64,000 nucleotides of DNA from CAYLYP01 sp964387795 (lineage in GTDB: Bacteria; Bacteroidota; Bacteroidia; Bacteroidales; UBA7960). Numbering within the stretch: position 1 is the stretch's first letter; every line of letters begins with the position of its first letter. The stretch is from NCBI GenBank assembly GCA_964387795.1, contig CAYLYP010000008.1:1-64000 (forward strand), written 5' to 3'. The translations under genes and the position numbers were made by a program. Positions 18,777-26,756 of this stretch are shown here, one piece after another. The notes beneath the pieces were generated by a model that saw only the letters and a list, made by a program, of their open reading frames with translations, made no database searches and was not told where the DNA came from.

Positions 18777-21617
18777 ATGCCTGAGCAAAGTCTTGAAAAC
18801 CTTGATCCTAAAAAGTATATCCTTATAAAAGGGGCAAGGGTCAATAACCTTAAAAATATTGATGTTGCTATTAAAAAAGGACAACTGACTGTAATAACAG
18901 GACTCAGTGGTTCAGGAAAGTCTTCTTTAGCTTTTGACACATTGTATTCAGAAGGTCAAAGACGTTATGTTGAAAGTCTAAGTTCATATGCAAGGCAGTT
19001 TTTGGGAAGGATGAACAAACCCGAAGTGGATTATATAAAAGGAATAGCCCCAGCCATTGCTATTGAACAAAAAGTTAATACCAGAAACCCAAGATCAACA
19101 GTTGGAACATCAACCGAGATCTATGAATACCTGAAATTGTTATACGCCCGTATTGGAAAAACAATTTCCCCTATTTCAGGAATGGAGGTTAAACAACATA
19201 ATGTAACAGACGTCTGTGATTTTATCCTTCAACTCCCTGTTGATACAACAATATTAATCCTGTCCCCTCTTAAAACACCTGCTGAAAGGAGTATTCATAA
19301 ACATCTTGAAATCCTTACACAGCAAGGTTTTACAAGAATACTCTATAATGGCGTACTTATTAAAATACAGGATTTCCTCTCTCAAAAAAAGGATATAAAT
19401 AAAAACGACAGGATACTAATCATTATTGATCGAATTTTACTTAATCATCAGAATGATGCTGAACAGATTGCCCGTATCAGCGACTCTGTTCAAACCGCCT
19501 TTTTTGAAGGATTAGGTGAATGCATGCTTCAATGGGATGACGTCAATAATAAGGTAAAGTTTGCAAACTTTTCAAATCGCTTTGAATTGGATGGAATGGA
19601 ATTTGAGCAGCCATCCGTCAATTTTTTTACTTTCAATAATCCTTATGGAGCCTGCAAACGTTGCGAAGGATTTGGAAGTATAATTGGGATTGATGAAGAC
19701 CTTGTTGTACCTAATAAATCTTTATCTGTCTATGAGGATGCTGTTGTTTGCTGGAAAGGAGAAAAGCTAAGTGAATGGAAACAAGACCTTATCCTACAAT
19801 CAGATAAATTAGGTTTCCCTATCCATCGCCCCTATTCTCAATTGACTGAAGAACAAAAAAAAATACTCTGGGAAGGGAAAGGAGCCTTTTTTGGGATTAA
19901 TGGATTCTTCAGAATGGTTGAAGAGAACACTTACAAGATACAATACAGGGTTTTGTTATCAAGATTCAGGGGAAAAACCATTTGTCCTGAATGCAAAGGT
20001 ACCCGCCTTAGAAAAGATGCTAATTATGTAAAAATAGGAGGGAAATCAATCTCTGAATTAGTCCTGTTGCCCATTGATAAGTTAATTGTTTTTTTAAATA
20101 ATATTTCTCTTTCTGCCTTTGAACAAGAAGTATCGAAAAGGCTTATGATTGAAATCAAAAACAGGGTACAGTTCCTTTGTGATGTCGGCCTTGGGTACCT
20201 TACCTTAAACCGCTTATCCAATACGCTATCAGGAGGAGAATCCCAAAGGATTAATCTGGCCACATCTCTTGGTTCAAGCCTTATCGGATCAATGTACATC
20301 CTTGATGAGCCAAGCATTGGTTTGCATCCACGTGACACACAACGTCTGATAAAAGTCCTTACCCAATTAAGAAATATTGGAAATACCGTAATCGTTGTTG
20401 AGCATGATGAGGACATCATGAGGGCAGCAGACCAGATTATTGACATTGGTCCTTTGGCTGGATTCCATGGGGGTAAAATAGTTGCTCAAGGGGAATATAA
20501 AGAAATTATAAACTGCAAAAATAGCTTAACTGCCCAATACCTTTCAGGACAGAAATCTGTTCCCCTTCCCACATTCAGAAGAAAATGGAAAGAATATATT
20601 GAACTCAAAGGTGTTAGTCAGCACAATTTAAAAGGATTTGACGTAAAAATCCCATTAAAAGTTTTTACTGTTATAACAGGCGTTAGCGGTTCAGGAAAAA
20701 CCACATTAATAAAGACAATCTTTTATCCTGCGTTAAAGAAAATTCACGGCGGCAATACAGATAAAACAGGACGTTTCAACCAGATAACAGGAGATATTAA
20801 TTCTATTAGCGAAGTTGAAATGATAGATCAAAATCCAATTGGACGTTCTTCAAGGTCAAATCCTGTTACTTACCTAAAGATTTATGATGAAATAAGAACA
20901 TTGTTTTCAAATCTCCCTTTAGCTAAAACAAGAGGATATGGCCCGGGATTTTTTTCATTTAACATTGATGGGGGGCGCTGTCCCGAATGTGAAGGCGAAG
21001 GTGAAGTTAAGATTGAAATGCAGTTCATGGCAGATATAAGCCTTGTTTGTGAGAGTTGTAAAGGGAAAAGATTTAAACAGGAAGTTCTTGAAATTACATA
21101 CAGGGACAAAAGTATAAGTGATATCCTGGAATTCACTGTTGATGAAGCAATAGAATTTTTCAACAGTGATCCTAAAAAAAGCATGGCAGCCCAACGTATT
21201 GCTGAAAAACTTAAACCTTTATCCGATGTAGGGCTTGGATATATCAGGTTAGGGCAATCATCGAGTACCTTAAGCGGAGGAGAAGCACAGCGGGTAAAAC
21301 TGGCATTTTTTCTTTCAAAAGGGCGCTCAGCCGAAAAAACACTGTTCATCTTTGATGAGCCTACCACTGGCCTTCATTTTCATGATATCCTTCAATTGCT
21401 TAATGCTTTTAATGCACTCATTGATAACGGGCATAGCCTGGTTGTTATCGAACACAACCCTGAAATTATTAAATCTGCAGATTGGATTATTGACCTGGGA
21501 CCCGAAGGTGGCGAAGCCGGAGGATATAAAGTATTTGAAGGAACACCGGAAAACATTATCAATTGTGAGAACTCCTACACAGGAAAATATCTTGCACCCA
21601 AACTTAAAAACCTTTGA
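18777..21617 (+). CDS. uvrA: Excinuclease ABC subunit A
   Basis: 946 residues, the normal UvrA length. UvrA finds helix-distorting DNA lesions and loads UvrB in nucleotide excision repair. Two ABC ATPase halves are complete: Walker A motifs GLSGSGKSS (about 45) and GVSGSGKTT (about 640), signature motifs NTLSGGESQR and STLSGGEAQR, and Walker B sites ILDEPSIGLHP and IFDEPTTGLHF. Zinc-binding pairs are CKRCEGFG and CPECKGTRL in the first half and CPECEGEG with CESCKGKR in the second. The insertion domain after the first Walker A (RRYVESLSSYARQF) binds UvrB. It stands alone behind a terminator and its own promoter. Some Bacteroidota carry a second UvrA; this one has the standard layout. Confidence 0.96.
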   Translation: MPEQSLENLDPKKYILIKGARVNNLKNIDVAIKKGQLTVITGLSGSGKSSLAFDTLYSEGQRRYVESLSSYARQFLGRMNKPEVDYIKGIAPAIAIEQKVNTRNPRSTVGTSTEIYEYLKLLYARIGKTISPISGMEVKQHNVTDVCDFILQLPVDTTILILSPLKTPAERSIHKHLEILTQQGFTRILYNGVLIKIQDFLSQKKDINKNDRILIIIDRILLNHQNDAEQIARISDSVQTAFFEGLGECMLQWDDVNNKVKFANFSNRFELDGMEFEQPSVNFFTFNNPYGACKRCEGFGSIIGIDEDLVVPNKSLSVYEDAVVCWKGEKLSEWKQDLILQSDKLGFPIHRPYSQLTEEQKKILWEGKGAFFGINGFFRMVEENTYKIQYRVLLSRFRGKTICPECKGTRLRKDANYVKIGGKSISELVLLPIDKLIVFLNNISLSAFEQEVSKRLMIEIKNRVQFLCDVGLGYLTLNRLSNTLSGGESQRINLATSLGSSLIGSMYILDEPSIGLHPRDTQRLIKVLTQLRNIGNTVIVVEHDEDIMRAADQIIDIGPLAGFHGGKIVAQGEYKEIINCKNSLTAQYLSGQKSVPLPTFRRKWKEYIELKGVSQHNLKGFDVKIPLKVFTVITGVSGSGKTTLIKTIFYPALKKIHGGNTDKTGRFNQITGDINSISEVEMIDQNPIGRSSRSNPVTYLKIYDEIRTLFSNLPLAKTRGYGPGFFSFNIDGGRCPECEGEGEVKIEMQFMADISLVCESCKGKRFKQEVLEITYRDKSISDILEFTVDEAIEFFNSDPKKSMAAQRIAEKLKPLSDVGLGYIRLGQSSSTLSGGEAQRVKLAFFLSKGRSAEKTLFIFDEPTTGLHFHDILQLLNAFNALIDNGHSLVVIEHNPEIIKSADWIIDLGPEGGEAGGYKVFEGTPENIINCENSYTGKYLAPKLKNL

Positions 21618-21743
21618 AATGCTTCTATATTTCATTTACCTTTGATTTCTCTATCAAAAATTCAAAAAATAATCTGCCCTTTAACCATATAAAGGCAAAT
21701 CCAAGGTGACGAATATGTTTGCACATGAAACACAAAAACCGGT

Positions 21744-21810
21744 GCAAATGGCAAACATGGAGTTCCATCCGGCCATTAACAAAAAAAACTTTACGGATGA
21801 AGTATATTTT
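21744..21810 (+). repeat. Leader repeat overlapping the start of the lipoprotein gene
   Basis: GCAAATGGCAAACATGGAGT at 21744 through the ATG at 21797 matches 9092-9148 at about 85 percent. In this copy the ATG starts a real lipoprotein gene, so the element covers its probable 5' leader. It contains ATGGA-GT-TCCAT, a small inverted repeat, which is degraded in the other copy. Confidence 0.65.
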
Positions 21811-22342
21811 TAAATCAATTCTATTGTTTTGCTTTTCTGGTTTTTTACTGATATTATCCAGTTGCCAGGATTCAAATACCTGTGACCAGATTATTGAAAC
21901 ACCTCTTGTTGTAGATTTCGCAGTTGCTGTTGATTCTGTTACTGTTAATGATACAACTATAAAAGCTGTTACTGTTATTTGCCCTGAACTACCCGACACA
22001 GTTCTCATTGATAATAAAAACACAGGCCAATTTGAGCTATTTTTAAACCCTAATGATGATTTTTCACGATTCGCAATTTCTGTTTCAGTTCCTAATCAGA
22101 TTAATGATACTCTAATTGAAAACATTACGCTGTTTGATACCCTGAAAATACAATATACAAGAAAACCCGTCCTTTTATCGACTGCTTGTGGATTTATACT
22201 TAATTTTGAAATAGCTTCGGTTGCCTATTCCGGCCAGATCATTGACAGTATTAAAGTTGAAAATAAACTGGTATCAAATGAAAGAAAAGACCATCTTAAA
22301 ATTATTGTTCCCCGCTCTGGCTTTACTATTCCTTCAAAGTAA
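21797..22342 (+). CDS. DUF6452-like lipoprotein
   Basis: 181 residues from the ATG at 21797, where a lipoprotein signal begins (MKYIFKSILLFCFSGFLLIL then SSCQD). An upstream ATG at 21719 would put the signal inside the protein and is rejected. The mature part has the look of the Bacteroidota family DUF6452: CQDSNTC at the start, PLVVDFAV, many Asp/Thr turns, a late DTLKIQYTRKPV and the STACGFILNFEI ending. Probably a beta-sandwich on the periplasmic side. Function unknown. Its 3' end overlaps the next gene, a DUF6048-like outer membrane protein, by 65 bases, and these two families are usual neighbours, so they likely act together at the outer membrane. Confidence 0.8.
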   Translation: MKYIFKSILLFCFSGFLLILSSCQDSNTCDQIIETPLVVDFAVAVDSVTVNDTTIKAVTVICPELPDTVLIDNKNTGQFELFLNPNDDFSRFAISVSVPNQINDTLIENITLFDTLKIQYTRKPVLLSTACGFILNFEIASVAYSGQIIDSIKVENKLVSNERKDHLKIIVPRSGFTIPSK

Positions 22343-22946
22343 TACCCAGGCACAGGAAAAAGATACAATATTCAGGGGATTAAGAATCGGTGCCGATATT
22401 TCCGGCCTTATGAGATATGCTTTTGGAAATAATGCTTCTCAATATGCTTTTTCATTGGATATGCCTTTGAATAAAAACTGGTATCCTACCCTTGAAGTAG
22501 GATATTACCAACAAAACACACAAAATTCAAAGCTCACTTATCAACTTGCCGGAACATATTTCGAGGCAGGATTAGACCATAATCTCATTGGTGTTAAAGA
22601 TTCTACAAGAATTGAAAGAGATATGGCTTACCTGGGATATCGGCTATGTTTTTCAAACTATAATCATAAATCTTCTTTTTATGAAATTACTGATAGTCTT
22701 TGGTCCCCTTACACAGGCTCATTTGAAAAACAAAGTAACAATGCATTCTGGGTACAAGTCACAGGTGGCTTTAAAACAGAATTGTTCCAAAACTTCTTTC
22801 TGGGATGGAATGTAAAAATGAACATTAAAATATATACAAAAACCTCATCAGGCATTCAGGCTGTTTATATTCCTGGTTTTGGCAAACCAAGTAAAAATGT
22901 AAACTTCGGAATTGGTTTTTCTCTGTATTATCTTATCCCGTTCTAA
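22278..22946 (+). CDS. DUF6048-like outer membrane beta-barrel protein
   Basis: 222 residues from the ATG at 22278, which opens a signal peptide (MKEKTILKLLFPALALLF, cleavage near NTQAQ). The body alternates polar and aromatic residues in short strands (NWYPTLEVGYYQ, WVQVTGGFKTELF, FFLGWNVKMNIKIY) and ends in FGIGFSLYYLIPF, with the terminal Phe of outer membrane barrels. This fits the DUF6048 family. The gene starts inside the lipoprotein gene upstream (65-base overlap in another frame), so coupled expression is expected. Function unknown; a small barrel with a lipoprotein partner is the best description. Confidence 0.8.
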   Translation: MKEKTILKLLFPALALLFLQSNTQAQEKDTIFRGLRIGADISGLMRYAFGNNASQYAFSLDMPLNKNWYPTLEVGYYQQNTQNSKLTYQLAGTYFEAGLDHNLIGVKDSTRIERDMAYLGYRLCFSNYNHKSSFYEITDSLWSPYTGSFEKQSNNAFWVQVTGGFKTELFQNFFLGWNVKMNIKIYTKTSSGIQAVYIPGFGKPSKNVNFGIGFSLYYLIPF

Positions 22947-22960
22947 AGGATTTCAATAAA

Positions 22961-24280
22961 TTACTTTCCTGTTGCTTTAATATATTCAATCAGGATTTCA
23001 TTTAATTGTGATAATTTCTTCTCCGACTCTTTTAATCTTTCATTGCTTTCATTTAAGGCCTGATTTCTTTCTTCAATAGTCAAAAATGCCTGTTCTGCAA
23101 CTTCCCTTGCCTGACTTAATTCTCCAATCAATTCATTTACATGGGAAATATCATTAAAAATGCAAAAATAACCATTTACAGCATGAACATTTAAATCATA
23201 TTGGGGGGTTATTGTTAAGTTCAAATTCTTCCTTCGTCCTGTTGGAGTCGTGATCCCAAGTCCCATTTGAAACTTTTCTGTTTTCTGAAGCAGGCGTGCC
23301 TGTTCTTTAAGTTTTAAAATATCCTGCTTTTCAACAAAATCAGTTAGACATACGTCTTCCAAATCATTTTGTTCAAAAATTGTCTTTAGTGCTGGATTCG
23401 CAAATATAAAACTATATGTCAGATCCAAAACCCCGATTCCTTCACCAAGGTTTTCAATCATATTTCTATGTTTTTGCTCACTTACAACCAAAGCCTCAGA
23501 CACTTTCCTCAATTCAGTTATATCTTCTGCCACTTTAACAAAAGATATCGTCTCCCCTTGTTCATTTTTTATCGGAGTAATACTGGCATATTCCCAATAT
23601 TTTTCTCCGTTCTTCCTTAAGGTTTGATACTCGCGTTTCCATACCTTCCCTTGTGCAATCATTGCTTTCAACTCTTCTTCCAGATCAACAAGATTACCAC
23701 TTAGTTGAAATATTTTTAAACCAAGTTTTTTTGCTTCTTCCTGGGTATATCCCGTTACTTCTTCATATCGTTTATTTACGTATTGTATCACTCCATTTTC
23801 ATCTGCTATTACTACAACACTCTGGCTCTGGTCTATTGCACTATGTAGTTTAAAAATAGTGTCCATCTGATAGTTAACCTGTTTCTGTAAATTAACTATA
23901 TGAGCTGCTTTCTCAATTGCCATAAACAAACGTTCTCTTGTTACTGGCTTTAAAACATACTGATTTATCCCAATATCTATTGACTCAATGAAATAGTTTA
24001 TATCGCTGTATGCACTTGTAACGATAATCTGCACATTGGGCTTTAATTGTTTTATCGCCCTTGCCATCTCAATACCACTCATCCTGGGCATCCTGATATC
24101 TGTTATTACAATATCCGGCGCTATCACCTGAAATGTCTCCAGTCCCTCCAATCCATTGGTGGCCACATGTAAATCACGTATCTTCCTTGAAAGCATCTCC
24201 ATGATACCTTCTCGAATATCTTCCTCATCCTCAACATATAATACCTTAGCATCAAAAACTTCATCCTTTCCTTTTTCCAT
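22961..24280 (-). CDS. Response regulator with two PAS domains and no known output
   Basis: 439 residues, last gene of the minus-strand kinase operon. The receiver (about 10-125) has D61 in ITDIRMPRMSG, the switch Thr/Ser in IVTSAYSD and Lys in YVLKPVTRE. A first PAS domain (about 140-255) has the NG(V)IQYVNKRYEEVTGYT core; a second (about 265-380) is more diverged. The protein ends in a coiled coil (about 385-439) without kinase, cyclase or DNA-binding part. It is a natural receiver for the three histidine kinases encoded just upstream with only 11 bases between the genes. Its action must go through protein contact or dimerisation; a missing 3' domain by truncation is not indicated, as the stop is clean and the convergent neighbour lies 14 bases away. 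Confidence 0.9.
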   Translation of the reverse strand: MEKGKDEVFDAKVLYVEDEEDIREGIMEMLSRKIRDLHVATNGLEGLETFQVIAPDIVITDIRMPRMSGIEMARAIKQLKPNVQIIVTSAYSDINYFIESIDIGINQYVLKPVTRERLFMAIEKAAHIVNLQKQVNYQMDTIFKLHSAIDQSQSVVVIADENGVIQYVNKRYEEVTGYTQEEAKKLGLKIFQLSGNLVDLEEELKAMIAQGKVWKREYQTLRKNGEKYWEYASITPIKNEQGETISFVKVAEDITELRKVSEALVVSEQKHRNMIENLGEGIGVLDLTYSFIFANPALKTIFEQNDLEDVCLTDFVEKQDILKLKEQARLLQKTEKFQMGLGITTPTGRRKNLNLTITPQYDLNVHAVNGYFCIFNDISHVNELIGELSQAREVAEQAFLTIEERNQALNESNERLKESEKKLSQLNEILIEYIKATGK

Positions 24281-24291
24281 AAGCCTATATC

Positions 24292-26742
24292 TTAAATCTC
24301 AATTGAGAATTCAACTCCTTCTTCTTTATTTTCAAAGGACAAACGGCCTTGCATGTTCTTTTCTATGATATTTTTTGACATATACAAGCCCAGTCCTGTT
24401 CCCTTCTTTTCATTCCTTGTTGTAAAATAAGGATCAAAAATCTTTTGCGATATCGAGGATGGAATACCTCCCGCATTATCTTTTATCTTTAATACTGATG
24501 CCCCATTTTCTTTCCGCAAACATACACATACTTTTGGATTGGAAATCTCATTTTCCACCAATGCATCCCTTGAATTGTTCAATAGATTAATTATTACCTG
24601 TGTATATTCATTGGGGTAACCTTCGCACAATACATGGTCATCCATCTGCTTTTCTATTGTTATATCATGCTTTAGAAAACTGGCTTCCACAAATGATAAT
24701 GCCTTATTTACTATATCCTTCAGGTTAAACAACTGCTTCTCTTTGTCTGGTTTGAAGAAATTACGAAAATCATCAATTGTCTGAGACATAAACATTATAA
24801 GTTCCATCGTCTTGTCAACTTTTTTGCCTATATACTCAGGGGTCATTTCTCCATAAACATAGGTGTCTTCAATATTTTGAACTATTATCCCGATTGCATT
24901 TAATGGTTGGCGCCACTGATGGGCTATATTGCTTATCATTTCCCCCATGGCTGCTAAACGGCTTTGTTGAGCCAACAATAAATCCTTTTGCCTGTTTTTC
25001 TGAACCTCTTCTTCAATTTTCCTCTCCAGATGCCAATTTAATTCAGATAACCTTGCTTCAACCTGCTTTAACCTTGTAATATCCGACTCAATGATTACAA
25101 TCTTTTTCAAACCTCCCTGTGAATCAAAAATTGGGGTTAATGTTGTTTGAAGCCAGATTATTTTCCCATTTCTATCAATGTCAGACGATTCGTATGCTAC
25201 TGAAGAATGTAGCTTCAGGCACATTGAAATGATCTCCTGGATATTATTGACAGATGATGCCTTATATAAATTACGTCCTCTTGAAATCAATTCATCAAAT
25301 CCATATCCAAAAAGCTTAACAAATCCTTCGTTGACCCACTCATAATTACCATCCTTATCAGCAATAATTACTGCATTATCTGTCTCACGAGCTACAAGTG
25401 AAAGCATTTCCAACTCCTGGTTATACCGCTCCAACTCCTTATTTAGCTCTTCAAGTGCACTGTTCTGGGTATGGATTTCTTCTTTCTGTTCCCTTAATAC
25501 TTTATTTTTCTCTTCCAGCTCTTTTTTCTGGTCAAAGATCTCAAGGTTCTTCTTTAATAACAAATGGTTTGTACTATATTTCTGACGATTATTAAAAAAC
25601 AGGATAATTACAATTAATAACAAAAGCACAAAAAAGATTATCAAAGATTGAAGGAATATCTCCTGTCGATCCATTTCAGCTTGTTCAATAAGCTTTTCAC
25701 TTTTTAATATATCTATATGGGCTAGTTGCTTTTCATTTTCATAGAGTATTTCAATTTCAGTTGCTACTCTCCTGCTCTCGGCTATTGCTATCGAATCTTC
25801 AATCTCTGAGTAAGCAATAAAATAAGTAAACGCGCTTTGATGTTGACCTAAAGCTTCCATTACTTCTGATAACCCTAACAATGCTATTGCCTTTTGGGAT
25901 GATTGATTATATTTATCAGATAATAGAACTGCTTTTTCATATGAGGCCAATGCCTTCGAATACTGTTTCTCTATACTATACAATTGCCCTAAAGAAAGAT
26001 ATGACACAATTAATGCAGGACCTTTGTAGCTAATCTTATGAAGAATATGCATGGCTTTTTGATGACATTCCCTTGCTTTTTCATTTTTGTTTTGATGCAA
26101 TAAAATATCGCCCTGTATCTGCAGCGATTGAGCAATTAATAGCGAATCATTTAAGGATGAAGAAAGGTTTAACGCCTTTGCGGCATAATCGTCAGCTTTA
26201 TCAATCTGCTCTTTGTAAAAATAAATCCATGCAATATCTTTTTGATTTTCAGCCAACGATTTCCATTCACCCAGACTTTGATTAAGCTGGCTTGCCTGGC
26301 TGAAAAAACGTAAGGCCTCATCATAGTATTTCTGTATCAGCAAAACATTTCCAAGTCCTGAGTTGCAATCAGCCTTTGCTTTTAGGTTAGATGTTTGATC
26401 ATAAAACCTTAATGCTTTTAAAAAACTTTCTATCGATAATAAATAATCTCCACTCCCCCTGTAATAGTCACCCATTAATTCAAACGAACGTGCAATACCT
26501 GTATCTTTAACAATAACTTCACGCGCATTGAACATTAACAATTGACTGTTTGAATACTTCACTATCGAATCAGAAATTCTGATGGCCTTTGTCAACATTT
26601 CACTTGAATAATCAAAAGAAGTATCCACAACCGGCTTGGAATGATCCAGTCCGGCTGTCACAGGATAAATAAATACTATCCCTGATGTCATCACCAGAAA
26701 GATAAATATTGTAAGTATCCTTGTTCTTCTATCTTTTGACAT
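24292..26742 (-). CDS. TPR sensor histidine kinase (third of three paralogues)
   Basis: 816 residues. A signal-anchor (about 10-30) puts a TPR region of about 330 residues in the periplasm (repeats such as KADCNSGLGNVLLIQKYYDE and ALASYEKAVLLSDKY). A second membrane helix lies near 378-398, then a coiled coil, a PAS domain (about 445-570) and the kinase. The phospho-acceptor is H608 in NIAHQWRQPLNAIG; the ATPase boxes are NLLNNSRDALVE, DNAGGIP and GTGLGLYMSKNI. The HQWRQPLN box is a distinct H-box type found in sensors of many aquatic bacteria. It lies 14 bases behind the second paralogue and 11 before the REC-PAS-PAS gene, so all four form one operon. Confidence 0.92.
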   Translation of the reverse strand: MSKDRRTRILTIFIFLVMTSGIVFIYPVTAGLDHSKPVVDTSFDYSSEMLTKAIRISDSIVKYSNSQLLMFNAREVIVKDTGIARSFELMGDYYRGSGDYLLSIESFLKALRFYDQTSNLKAKADCNSGLGNVLLIQKYYDEALRFFSQASQLNQSLGEWKSLAENQKDIAWIYFYKEQIDKADDYAAKALNLSSSLNDSLLIAQSLQIQGDILLHQNKNEKARECHQKAMHILHKISYKGPALIVSYLSLGQLYSIEKQYSKALASYEKAVLLSDKYNQSSQKAIALLGLSEVMEALGQHQSAFTYFIAYSEIEDSIAIAESRRVATEIEILYENEKQLAHIDILKSEKLIEQAEMDRQEIFLQSLIIFFVLLLLIVIILFFNNRQKYSTNHLLLKKNLEIFDQKKELEEKNKVLREQKEEIHTQNSALEELNKELERYNQELEMLSLVARETDNAVIIADKDGNYEWVNEGFVKLFGYGFDELISRGRNLYKASSVNNIQEIISMCLKLHSSVAYESSDIDRNGKIIWLQTTLTPIFDSQGGLKKIVIIESDITRLKQVEARLSELNWHLERKIEEEVQKNRQKDLLLAQQSRLAAMGEMISNIAHQWRQPLNAIGIIVQNIEDTYVYGEMTPEYIGKKVDKTMELIMFMSQTIDDFRNFFKPDKEKQLFNLKDIVNKALSFVEASFLKHDITIEKQMDDHVLCEGYPNEYTQVIINLLNNSRDALVENEISNPKVCVCLRKENGASVLKIKDNAGGIPSSISQKIFDPYFTTRNEKKGTGLGLYMSKNIIEKNMQGRLSFENKEEGVEFSIEI

Positions 26743-26756
26743 TTTAAGCCTCCTTA

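Noticed and set aside
22961..24280. Truncated histidine kinase
   Set aside because: The protein stops cleanly after a coiled coil, and no kinase motif is visible in any frame of the following bases, which belong to the convergent gene.
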